A stretch of DNA of 64,000 nucleotides from contig CM030851.1 of assembly GCA_018105865.1 (NCBI GenBank), positions 6,135,328 to 6,199,327 of the forward strand, written 5' to 3'. The position numbers and the translations under genes are program-made. Source of the DNA: Metaphire vulgaris. Taxonomy: Eukaryota; Annelida; Clitellata; Crassiclitellata; Megascolecidae. Each line of letters begins with the position of its first letter. Positions within the stretch are counted from its first letter, which is position 1. Positions 34,662 to 44,579 of this stretch are shown here, piece by piece. A model generated the notes under the pieces. It saw only the letters and a program-made list of their open reading frames with translations. It searched no databases and was not told the origin of the DNA.

Positions 34662-36035
34662 TGGAGAATTTGTGCAGTTGTATGATTATTGTAATGAACA
34701 GTTGAATGATGTTTTACATTATCGGCTTTAGTATGGCTACGAGATTTTACGATTAATAACGCTGCCTATCTACTGAATATAATGTGTCACGTAGGCAAGG
34801 AATATCTTTACCATTACGGCTTTAAAATGTTCCGTTTTGATACTAAACCACACTTTTGTCCAATTCTGTTCATAATTATTGAGTCACAAATATTAATACT
34901 GTGAGCGTATCGTAAAAGGAGAATTTTAGGACGATTATTAGTTAAGTTTGAAGTAGTTTTGTACGACACTGATTCTTGCGTCTGCGTCCATAGGCTCCAT
35001 GTTAAAGTTTTAGGCCTATTCGACGGCGCATATCTCTATAATTATAGGCGCTACAGAAGTCCGGTTTAGTTTCGCTTGAAGCTTATTTTTTAGTGCATCG
35101 AGAGGTATAATTGGTATAATCTATTAAAGTATAAATTAATAGTTAAGCACCTTTGAAGTTAGCATGGAAGGAATAGGAGAAGTAACGTAGGTTATCATTG
35201 GTTAGGAAAGCCTAAGCTTTTCGCTACGTGTGTTCTGATTGGTTGAACCTCCCCTTCCTCCGGCTCTCCTTTCAGAAAACTATATAAACGCGAGAGCGCG
35301 TCGTGTTAACCGGTCCGAGACTGGGCTCCTGCTGCGTTAGCACATACTCCTTAAACATAACTGTTCTGTGGGAGCCTTGTGCATCGTAGTAGTTTGTTGT
35401 AAGCCAACTGGTCGGGTGGTGGCTTGACGATACTGGCGTCACTACTTGACTAGGTGGTTGCCAAGACTACTTGGAGAGTTCCGATACTGGGACTCTTTGA
35501 TAACTCTTGGTCTTTGCAAAGAGACTTTTGCCGCGGGATTTATTCTGCGTTCGGTTGTCTTGAATATGTGTTGCGGTAATGCACTGTTGATGTAATGCGT
35601 GTTGAAATAAGGTTGTAGCATTATTTAATGGCTGTGACATTTTTGCATTGCTAGATTTGGATTAGATAAGATATAGCCTGTATTGTTAATTGTTTGAATA
35701 AGTGAACTCTAGCTTTGATTGTATTGTTTGCTGCTCATATGAATAAGGATGAAGAAGGTTTACTCTGCCATGTGTGACAATTAACTAGCGACCTTTAATG
35801 ACAGTGAAGAATGCTCATTGTTAATTGAAGATATATGTGGTGATATGTAGCTGAAATGTTTCATACTAATTACTTGTGTTTGCATAATTGTTCGATGTTG
35901 TTGAGGTTTATGTTATAATAAAGAATGGTAAAATCATATGTGTTGTCTTCTCACAAGCAAGGCCACGTCAGAACCGAGTGGGGACCTAGTTTGCGACAGC
36001 CTAAATTCTAAGCAACTCCCTGGGGTTTTGGAATT

Positions 36036-36043
<8 letters not shown>
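34662..36043 (+). repeat. Right (3') LTR
   Basis: Near-identical direct repeat of 30304-31682, preceded by GGAGGCATTG, a plausible short polypurine tract. The last bases (CACTATA versus CGCTACA) run into the (AT)n target, so the exact end is uncertain by a few bases. Confidence 0.93.
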
Positions 36044-36080
<37 letters not shown>

Positions 36081-36360
36081 TTGTCCACTAACACATGGCT
36101 AGTTTACCAGAATTGTCACCCATCAATGTACTTGACCATACTCAAACTGCTTACCTTCAGTGTTCTAAATGTAATCAATTGCACAATGCTTGGTAAGCAC
36201 CAAATTCAAGAATAATAAGTAAACAGACAATATCTTCAAAGCCATTCAATATTTTTATTAAATAGAAATGAAACAAATCAGTTTCTTAGTTTTATTTCAA
36301 AGGACTTTGCTCTTTGAATCTACTGAGAAATCATGCATATAAGAAAGACAACAAACTCAC

Positions 36361-36869
36361 TGAAATTCAATTGCACTTGAATCTGAATTTTGTCCAAAGA
36401 ATGGAACAGAATAAGTAATTATCCAGTCATCAACATAACCATCGCAGTCAAAATACGGTGCTGTCCATATACCGTCTTCTTCCCTTGTTGCTTTGTAATA
36501 GAATGGAGGCAAACTATCTCGAGAAGACAAACTATCTCGAGAATAGTATTCATATAGACGAGAACGAACTTCTATATTTTCTTTGAAAATTGAAAGACCA
36601 TATGTGTTATTATCAGAGTACCAATGTTGCTTCACAATCTTGAACCATGGTTCTGTCAGGTATGGTGTTGAAAAGCCAGCATAGTCAATAGCACGAAACT
36701 CTTCATCTGTGCCTTGACTGCTCTTGTCTTTCTCCAAGCGCCAGGCATATGGTCCAAATAACTGCCTTAACTCTCCATCAGATCCATTGAATTTATCAAT
36801 GTCAAAGAAGACTCCACTTCCTTTAATCTTCTGATCACTCATTGTGTTGGCCAGCACTTCACCAAAAAT
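36361..36869 (-). CDS. GPR158-like exon 6: second Cache domain core
   Basis: Acceptor ATTAG, donor GAATTTCA|GTGAGT (phase 0 in, phase 2 out). The reading starts IFGEVLANTMSDQKIKGSG and contains GSGVFFD, LFGPYAW, AIDYAGFSTPYL and TAPYFDCDGYVDDWIITYSV, then PFFGQNSD. The same landmarks occur in exon 1 (GSGIFFD, LFGPRAW, PYFDCGQSNRWIVSAV). A 12-nt tandem duplication inside it gives RDSLSSRDSL. Confidence 0.92.
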
Positions 36870-36906
36870 CTAATGAGTAACATGGGAACAGCAGTATAGT
36901 ATATAA

Positions 36907-36946
36907 CTCCCCAGTCATTATTATAGATATAATAATGACTGGGGAG
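36907..36946. other. Perfect 19-bp palindrome
   Basis: CTCCCCAGTCATTATTATA (36907-36925), a 2-nt loop, and its exact reverse complement to 36946, just upstream of exon 6 in the GPR158-like intron. It would form a strong hairpin on either strand. Confidence 0.9.
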
Positions 36947-37792
36947 TCATTATTATAAGGGGGTTATTATAATATGCCACACCAGTACTGTTTTAAATAA
37001 TTTCAATTACCATGTTTCTACATGCAGTACATGATGAACTTGTTATAGGTTTTCTCAAATTCACATAGGTCCTGTTTCATTCTGTACATTGTCCGTCCGT
37101 ATGTCACATCAGTATGGGCTCATTGGTTTCATATGTAACTGCATAGGTCTACGTAGTAACTCTAGTTACATGCTCTGCAAATTAAACAACTGAATTTTCA
37201 AAGGGGAGGTATTATCACCTGAATTTTTCAGCTAACAGGAATGTCAATGAAATCATCAAGAACATCTTCAAACCCATCTCAGCACATTTGAAGTTGATCC
37301 AAGCAGTTTATACATGCTCAAACTGGACAGTGTTGTGATATGATAATAATGTACACTGTATTTGCCACAATGCTAATCTTCTGAGAAGAATCACGTTGAT
37401 TTATTAAGGGCAAGTGCCAGCATTCAGTTGAATTTGGGAAGTAAAGTGTAGTAAATACCTCACATTAGTATTGTGCTGACAAAGAAAAAAGTTTCTCATT
37501 CTATGGAACCTAAGAGATTTGGAAGGGGGGATTAAGTCAGAATCCTCACCAAAGAGATTCAAGCATGGGTGAATATCCATGTGTATGGCAAATGCTGTAT
37601 TATATGCAAAATCACTTAGCCTATACTGCTCAAGCAAAACTATAAACATAGAAGCAAATGACTGAATTCTGATGAGAAACTAATGCAATATGCCAATATG
37701 CGTCGTTGATCCTACACAATAAACCCATATATAAATTTAACTAGAACTTGTGTTCAAAAATACATTCTATTTGTTTTAATATGACGAATCTA

Positions 37793-39155
37793 CACTGTGA
37801 GCCAATAAAAAATATGCCACTCTATATTTGATCATAACTTTGGAAAATTATGAACCGATTTTCAAAATGTTTTTATTATTTGACTCAGAAATAAATGGGA
37901 ACAAAAACTTATATATACATGCATATATATATATATATATATATATTATTCATAATGAATTAAAGCAAAGTCGTAACAAGTCAAAGCACAAAGCGCCAGA
38001 CAGTCGGCTTGTCACAGCAAGAGACGCCTGCATTCATTCCACTTGAACTGTGGCTCCCAAACAGTCCAGATCTGAACCCCCGTGGACTATAAAGTTTGAG
38101 AATGAATGCAGCTGCAGGTCTACCAAACCAAAGGAGGCAATGTCAGTGAACTGAAGGAGCAACTGATCACAGTCTGGAACGAGTTGGGACAAAGTGTCAT
38201 CGATGATGCTATTAATTAATGGCACAAATGTCTGCATGCACGTGTTTGCGCACGAGGAGAACACCTCGAGCATTTGCTTTGAGATTTGACTTGTTATAAC
38301 TTTGCTTTAATTCATTTATTAAATTCAGAACATTTTATGAAATATTAAGAACATTACATGTGTTTTACATGACAGTGTTTGCTATTTCCCCCTTATTTTA
38401 GTTTTACTAGGTAAAGGTGTTGCACATTAAAGGAATAAAGGCATTAGTAATTAATATACACTCTGGGATACCTTGTGATAACGATGAAAAACATAGTAAA
38501 TATTCATGATTTGTAAAATCTTAAATTCATCTTAGTCCTGACATACTTATCAAAACTAATAAATGATCTTCGTTAAAATTAAGCCACGCCGAATAATTAT
38601 TATTTGGTGCACTCGCTCACCGAGCTCATGAAACCATCAAACTGCTGACAAAGGAAACTCCTGATTTCATACCTTTTAATCTTTGGCCACCAAACAGTCC
38701 TGACTTAAAACCCAGTTGATTAATTATAACATTTGGGGAATAATGCAAGAGAAGGTTTGTAGAACAAAGATCACAATCATTGAAGAACTCCGTGAGCGAA
38801 TTGTGATTGCATGGGATGAACTTGATCAGCTGGTTATCGATGCTGCTATTGGTCAACGGAGAGCACATATTGAAGCTTGGCATTGGAGCCAATGGAGGCG
38901 AGCACAAATTTCAGTTGAATGACGATTAAGATTCTATCAAGACTAAAATGAACTTCAAATGTTTAAAATTGATGAATATTTACTAGTGCTTTTCATCATT
39001 ATCGCAAGGGATCCTGTTTTATCAGGACACAGTGTATATAAGACCTTGTCCCACATTTATTTATAAGCCAAATAATGAAAATGTTTTAAAAATCGGTTAA
39101 CATTTGCCAAAGTTATGAATAAACAAACAGTGACGTTTTTTATTGGCTCACAGTG
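37793..39155 (+). mobile_element. mariner/Tc1-like element, defective, with nested copy
   Basis: Inverted ends CACTGTGAGCCAATAAAAAA and TTTTTTATTGGCTCACAGTG with TA on both sides. The + strand at 38680-38922 carries the end of a mariner transposase (LWPPNSPDLKP with the third catalytic Asp, then IWGIMQEKVCRTKITIIEEL). A second, related element sits inside (37957-38316). It lies in intron 5 of the GPR158-like gene. Confidence 0.85.
37957..38316 (+). mobile_element. Nested mariner-like element
   Basis: About 30-bp inverted ends (ATGAATTAAAGCAAAG ... CTTTGCTTTAATTCAT) enclose a second transposase tail on the + strand with WLPNSPDLNPRGL and then frameshifted remains. It is inserted within the larger mariner-like element. 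Confidence 0.75.
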
Positions 39156-39205
39156 TAATATAATAAACAATAAAATATTTTTAAATGTATAGCTAGCAGA
39201 CAGAC

Positions 39206-39506
39206 CTTATCAACATGCAATGGTCGATCTCTTCTCCACTTTCCATACCGTTCACGCAAATTTATGTTCTGCAGAAAATTACTGAGAAAGTGTGATAATC
39301 TCAGTGCAGTTTTTGCCTGATTTGAAAACTGAACATCAACATTGTAAGCAACATCTCTGGGCAATTGCAGTTCTTCAGGCTCATAGGTGTGACAGTTACC
39401 TCCATTGATATGGGATTTATGAAAGAGTATTGACATCAGTCGCTCATTGTGTCTTGGATCAAATGACTGTTGTTTTGCTTTCTTGTGATTGCTTTTACGC
39501 TTGCTT
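39206..39506 (-). CDS. GPR158-like exon 5: start of second module
   Basis: Acceptor GCTTTGTAG, donor GATAAG|GTCTGT (phase 2 in, phase 0 out, 100 codons plus one base). A basic start (SKRKSNHKKAKQQSF) leads into NGGNCHTYEPEELQLPRDVA, comparable to ADNCKLKTAAELRLPA in exon 1, and QFSNQAKTALRLSHFLSNFL, the helical segment that opens the Cache region in GPR158-type proteins. Confidence 0.88.
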
Positions 39507-40011
39507 CTACAAAGCAAAATAGAATATGTATTTTAAAATTAGCATAAAAACTGTTTTGTAAAATCCTAGTTTACTTCTGTTTAGCAAAATTAGTTACTAA
39601 GTTTAATGCATGACTATATGAGCTTTCAAAGAATTCTCGTGAGAAAATGTTATTAATTATTGCACCGATTCAAACTAAATTTTAAATATGTAAAGAGATA
39701 TCCGTTTGTGTCATAGGTGCAAAATTTCATTAGAATCCATCCACTCGCTTGAGCGGTTTTCAACTTCAAAATAAATTGCGCCATCAACACAATTTAAAAA
39801 ATTAATCGTTTTAAAGCTCTGATTGTGATGCTTTGAAAATGTCATTACCGGGTACTTATTTTCATTTGACAGTTTAAGATTTTCAAAGCTATAGATGAAA
39901 AAAATTGGCAGTGATAATTTTTTAAATAAAAATTAATGTTATACCTGAAGTTATCAGCTTAAAGTCATAAGGCTTTTGAGTTATCATTCAAATCTAATAA
40001 AAGCAAAGATT

Positions 40012-40800
40012 CAGGGATGTTAGTCCTTGGCCTTGGTCCTGGCCTTAAGGAGTCCTTAAGGACCAGTTTCAAGTCCTTGGTCCTGGTCCTGGCCTTGAGG
40101 GCTGAGTCCTTGGTATTGGTCCTGGCCTTGAGGGTTGAGTCCTTGAATTGTCCTTGAAATCAGTCATGGCCATATAAAATCTAGGTTAAAGTGTATTTAT
40201 TTAGTGAATGAATTCAAGGTTATTTTTAGTCTGGGTGACTCTGCAGCGACAAATGGGAGAATATCAACAGGCTATCAATTTGCCATCACCAGGATCACAA
40301 AGGGCGATTAAAACAGCTGCCTGTTCACAACAGTTTGTCCACTTGCAACCACTCTTTCAGAGAATTTTATGCACACCTGCGACTCCTGCTCCAGTGGAGC
40401 GTATATTCTCTCAAAACTGAATCATAATGTGCCCACATAGGGAAACAATGTCAGATTCATTGTTGGAAACATTGGTGTTTTTAAAATGCAGCTCTAAGCT
40501 TAATAGCTGACTATGCTTAACTATGCAAAAGAGCAATGTTTGGTCTGTTCCATTCTTCAAATGTCAACTGCACTGTGTAATATGCATTTGTAATCTGACT
40601 TATCATCTTGTCATTTAAATAACGGCTTAATTAGTATGACAGGACATTTTGTTTCAAGGACTTGCTAAATTTTTTAGTGTAAGCCGGTGGTTCTGGTCCT
40701 GGCCTTGAGAGTTGAGTCCTTGGTCCTGGTCCTGGCCTTGAGGGTTGAGTCCTTGGTCCTGGTCCTGGCTTTGAAGGCTGAGTCCTTGTTAACATCCCTG
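40012..40800 (+). mobile_element. hAT element, CAGGGATGTTA ends
   Basis: Inverted ends CAGGGATGTTA and TAACATCCCTG with perfect 8-bp target duplications CAAAGATT (40004-40011, 40801-40808). Both sides have arrays of TCCTGGCCTTGAGG-type repeats. Inside is a transposase C-terminal fragment (40340-40420). The 108-bp MITE at 51968 has the same ends. Confidence 0.92.
40208..40420 (+). pseudogene. hAT transposase C-terminal fragment
   Basis: The frame ends FQRILCTPATPAPVERIFSQ, the hATC dimerisation motif (PATxAPxERxFS), followed by a stop soon after. The upstream part of the frame is weakly conserved. Confidence 0.75.
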
Positions 40801-40936
40801 CAAAGATTAGTCATCCTGGACATAGATGGAGTAATTTTTAAGCAATAAAGGTATTGTGAAATATTCACAATACACTCAAATTATAATAAATTTTACTTAG
40901 ACAGTTGAAGCTCCTAGAGACTTTAGAAAAACTCAC

Positions 40937-41261
40937 CTTGGTGAAAACTGAACCTTGTGATTTGCTTCCAAGTCCAGGCGGAATGTATGGGAGACCCGAG
41001 GAACCACAGCACGCCTCTTCCTCTCTTTACCATCCTTTGTCCTCAGCGTAGTTTCTTCCTCCTTGATATTTACAAGGCGAAGGAAACGCAATTTCTTGTC
41101 AAGTATTCTTGACTGAAGCACATCTACCTTCACTGTTTGAGCAGCTCTATCAGTCTTCTTTGCAATTGATGGCCGATCAAAGAAATCAAACTCTGGATCC
41201 ATCATATTCTTCTCATAGTCGAATGACCTCTTTTTTCGCCCAACTGAATTGTTTGGGATAT
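40937..41261 (-). CDS. GPR158-like exon 4: basic linker between modules
   Basis: Acceptor AACTTAAAG, donor CACCAAG|GTGAGT (phase 1 in, phase 2 out). The reading starts (D)IPNNSVGRKKRSFDYE and is highly charged throughout, with a second basic cluster KERKRRAVVPRV. It has no Cys and no domain I recognise. RKKR|S (41227-41238) and RKRR|A (41011-41022) fit furin-type cleavage sites. It links the first EGF-like unit to the second Cache module. Confidence 0.85.
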
Positions 41262-41281
41262 CTTTAAGTTTTACTAAACAC

Positions 41282-41283
<2 letters not shown>

Positions 41284-41314
<31 letters not shown>

Positions 41315-41390
41315 CTATATATATACACATATACAAACACACATACACACATACATACATACATACATACATACATACATACATACATTT
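41284..41390. repeat. (TA)n/(CA)n/(CATA)n microsatellite
   Basis: TA units, then ACAC and CATA tetranucleotide units, 20 bases from the acceptor side of exon 4 of the GPR158-like gene. Confidence 0.95.
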
Positions 41391-41411
41391 TTACTGTGAT
41401 ATACTTAAGCA

Positions 41412-41525
41412 ATGTGAATAAATTTAAGTTTTCAGATTCTTTAGTAAGTAAGCTTAAGTGTGACATTATTTTTTGTGCATTATAACTTGAGAAGTTGTGG
41501 AGCTTCGAATTAGACCAGTTTTTAT
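41412..41525. repeat. Dispersed repeat shared with 59560-59672
   Basis: TGTGAATAAATTTAA, AAGTAAGCTT, GTGCATTA and GAGCTTC then AGACCAGTTTT occur in the same order and spacing here and at 59560-59672. The second copy lies just after a mariner-type ORF remnant, so both may be mariner end sequences. Confidence 0.7.
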
Positions 41526-42160
41526 TGACACATCCTATATATAAAGTGGGCTATAGCCTCCATAGCGACACATACTGTAATCCTTTGCTAATTGCAAAAA
41601 TGTATCATTCTAGAGGGAAGAATGTCTGCAAACCATCATGGTCCAGGATGAAATATATTTAATTCAATATTTTTGAACCTACAATATACAAAGATCTGTG
41701 AAGTTGAACCGTAATGTGCATCCTTTACTAAGCTGTCAATGACCAGTGAAATTTATGAAAAACTTACAGCAGCGTAACACTGGAGACTATATTGAATATT
41801 CTAAATACTGAGTTTGATGATGTTTAGGGCCTAGAAGGAGCTTGAAATCATCAGAAGAACAGCAAAACAATGAAGTCTGCCATAAAAGAATAAGCAAAAC
41901 ATTTTTGCTCTATTTAAATGATGAACTCTTTCTAAGTACTATCATTTCACAATATTTTTCCATTTCCAGCCATGCTGGGATATGTCAAAGCTAAAAATAA
42001 CTCCCTAAAAGTAACGGCTACTAAATTACACCAATTTTATCACAATTAGGCCTAAATCAAATTGAAATCAATTTTATATGCATCATAAAATTTTGTCAGT
42101 TAGATTTGTTCACACCTTGTAACAACACTGATTGTAAAATCTATATCCACAAAGACTTAC

Positions 42161-42326
42161 CATCTGTAGGTATACAATCAAAACCATTTTTATATTCTGC
42201 CTCAGTAGCACCCTCTATTTCAATGCCCTGAAATGGCCCAGACTGCCATGGTGGATAATGGTGTCCGGGTTTGCACCTGCACTGATAGCCTCCACGTCGG
42301 AATCCCCAGTCATTCAGTGGTTCACA
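42161..42326 (-). CDS. GPR158-like exon 3: first EGF-like unit
   Basis: Acceptor AATATGTAG, donor ACAGATG|GTAAGT (phase 0 in, phase 1 out). The reading is CEPLNDWGFRRGGYQCRCKP, then GHHYPPWQSGPFQG, and ends NGFDCIPTD. GGYxCxCKPGxxYP is the cysteine-rich signature that follows the Cache domain in GPR158-type receptors. Confidence 0.92.
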
Positions 42327-42486
42327 CTACATATTTTGGACAAAAATCAGACATTCATTCGAATTCTCATTTTGAATCACAAAATGTAATTATAAAACTT
42401 TTATACCACAAATAAATAAAATTGATTAGACTTCATGAGAATGCTGTATTTTTGCTTTCACACATAAATATGCACAACAACCTCAG

Positions 42487-43258
42487 CAGCGGTGTGATGC
42501 CAATTGATTAACAACCGGTTCCTGACGTTGACAAAGTTATATATGGTTTGTCCATTATGTGTAGGCCTATATATACTGTCTATGGCCAGAGACGGCCTCC
42601 TGGGGAATGCCCAGAGAATGAGAGAAAAATACATAAATCACGGTGTCAGGTTACGGACGAGCCATGGTTGGTCGCGCTTCATGTAAGTGAATCATCCAAG
42701 GCGTAGATCAACTAATTATGATACCACTTCCAAAGGAATGCTTCCGCCGTCTCAGTTTTCACAATTAGGCACTACTACAAATCTATCATCATTGAACATA
42801 GGTATCCACTGAAGTCTACTCTAAAGCATCTTTACAATTGGAACTTAGACTTCGTCTGTGTCGGGTTCTAGTTTGGATGCCAGCTTTGATCTGGTAGCCT
42901 TAATGTCCACTGGAAAAGGGTGTGGTAAAACTGGGAGCTAGGTGGGAGATGATGTGGACCATATGGTGGGTACTTTTAAGTGTTAACCAATAAACCACAT
43001 CCGCTCTAATTATAGCCATGGTAGAGTAACATTTGAATGCCGTTGGGTTACAAGACCCACAACCACCTAAAATTCAAGTGTCGATCCAAAGGCTGAAAGG
43101 TTTTCCACACGTATTCATGAGAACGAAAACCAGCCCAGGAAGCAAGGAGACGGTTCATTGATATAGTCGTCATTTTAACAAACGGTTCGGCCGAACCGGT
43201 CGGAATTTTAACAAACGGTTCGGCCGAACCGGACCGAACAGGCTCCATCACACCCCTG
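42487..43258. mobile_element. hAT-type element, CAGCGGTGTGATG ends
   Basis: Inverted ends (CAGCGGTGTGATG and CATCACACCCCTG) and a perfect 8-bp target duplication AACCTCAG (42479-42486, 43259-43266). The right part has a duplicated ACAAACGGTTCGGCCGAACC. No transposase frame. Intron 2 of the GPR158-like gene. Confidence 0.9.
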
Positions 43259-43392
43259 AACCTCAGGTATAAAATAAACTGTAGAACAAATCTGTAGTTC
43301 ACAGAATTTTAAAGGAAATAAATTTTGTCATGTCACTGCACAGTAAATAATGCATTCCTAATTTAGTTTCTAGAGAAAAATCTTGAACTCAC

Positions 43393-43519
43393 AGTTGTCG
43401 TTGATTTGCATTTTGCAATATTTTGAAAATAATTTGAGAAATATTTTCCTGGACTATTTGGACAAGGATTCACGTCAATAGTCATGAAGTCCATGTCCAT
43501 AGTTGTTACAGCAATGTAC
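43393..43519 (-). CDS. GPR158-like exon 2: Cache end / Cys-rich start
   Basis: Acceptor ATATTCAG, donor ACAACT|GTGAGT. One base completes a Thr from exon 1; the reading is YIAVTTMDMDFMTIDVNPCP then NSPGKYFSNYFQNIAKCKST. It is the counterpart of exon 7 in the second module, same phases. Confidence 0.9.
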
Positions 43520-43689
43520 CTGAATATAATGAAAATCTAATTAAATTGTTTAAACTGCCAAGTATATGACAAATTGCCAGAGTTTGATAAATACCTCATC
43601 AAAAAGTCTGACATTTCATGAATTGCACTGCTGATTCAAAGTATATAATCATCTTGAGTGGAACCATTAACTTAGATGAAAATCAATCA

Positions 43690-43990
43690 TCAATCAATCA
43701 ATCAATCAACTTCTATAGCGCCACTATCATAATGCCCAGAGGTATCAGCCGATAGCGCACCAAATCCAAATAGCATTAGAGCCAGGTCAAGCCAGAAGAT
43801 CAGTCCGAAACGGCGGGAGAGCAATCTAAGGGGGTAAGCCAGGTCAAACAGATGCGCTTTAAGACCAGATCTGAAAGATGATAAGTTGTTAGTTATGCGA
43901 AGTGATGTTGGTAGTGAATTCCAGAGCTTAGAAGCGCACACTGAAAAACAACTAGTGCCAATGACTGTGCAAGAGTAAGGAACAACAAAT
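43690..43990 (-). pseudogene. LINE (CR1/L2-like) C-terminal fragment
   Basis: The - strand frame has ASKLWNSLPTSLRITNNLSS then FRSGLKAHLFDLAY, the terminal LWNxLPxxLR...FxxxLKxxLF motif. An L2-like RT-region fragment on the same strand at 48410-48760 may belong to the same old copy, split by the LINE at 44580. Confidence 0.78.
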
Positions 43991-44238
43991 GAGGGTATAT
44001 TGACTAATTGGTGATGTAAAGATTATCTGGTGAACTTCATTATGTAACTTTGTAGGTTTAAAGGAATTAAGAGGAGTTGGTGGGGATTTCTGAAAAGAGA
44101 AACTAGTTGAAGAAATGATTTGAAATTTTAGGCAAATGGTAGATATTTTATTGGAGACAAATTAGGCTTATCGCCTAAGCGATTCCGTGACGTCATGCAT
44201 CTAATTAAAATAAATAGGTCAAACTGCGCTCAGCTGTT

Positions 44239-44421
44239 TATGCAAATGTGGACAGCGAAGAGCTAGTGGACAAGGCGTCAAGCACTGCAAGCAGCGCGTT
44301 TTTCGAAATAAAGCTGTTAGAATCAGACGTTCCAGGAGCAAAACTTCGCCGTAGTGATGTTACAAACAATTCAGTTGTTGAATTAAAACGTTGGCTAGAG
44401 TGCAGACTGGAAAAAGGATGA
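44239..44421 (+). pseudogene. SAP-like repeat-encoded fragment
   Basis: The frame from TAT at 44239 reads through FFEIKLLESDVPGAKLRR then NNSVVELKRWLECRLEKG and stops at 44421. VPGAxL...VxELKRWLxCR resembles SAP-like segments common in transposon-encoded proteins of invertebrates. Likely a mobile-element fragment, not a host gene. Confidence 0.35.
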
Positions 44422-44499
44422 ACTTGTGCATAGGCAATGTCTAATATAGCGTTAAGTAAAATGTGGTCATGCCGTTTTTTTTAATCATCTTAATTTGTC

Positions 44500-44501
<2 letters not shown>

Positions 44502-44568
<67 letters not shown>
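44502..44568. repeat. (CA)n(TA)n microsatellite
   Basis: About 23 CA units followed by TA units, directly before the LINE at 44580. Confidence 0.95.
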
Positions 44569-44579
44569 TTCTGGATATC

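Larger units (their letters stand above)
30304..36043 (+). mobile_element. Non-autonomous LTR retrotransposon with gag-PR only
   Basis: Two direct LTRs of about 1.38 kb (30304-31682, 34662-36043) differ by only about seven substitutions and a few small indels that I could spot. Between them are a primer-site-like start (TTGGTACCAGAAGTGG at 31685), a 0.66-kb leader, one intact 723-codon gag-protease frame and 130 bp to the right LTR. RT, RNase H and integrase are missing entirely. It is a recent insertion in intron 6 of the GPR158-like gene, antisense to that gene. Confidence 0.93.

Noticed and set aside
38034..38273. 79-codon - strand ORF
   Set aside because: Antisense shadow of the nested mariner transposase remnant on the + strand.
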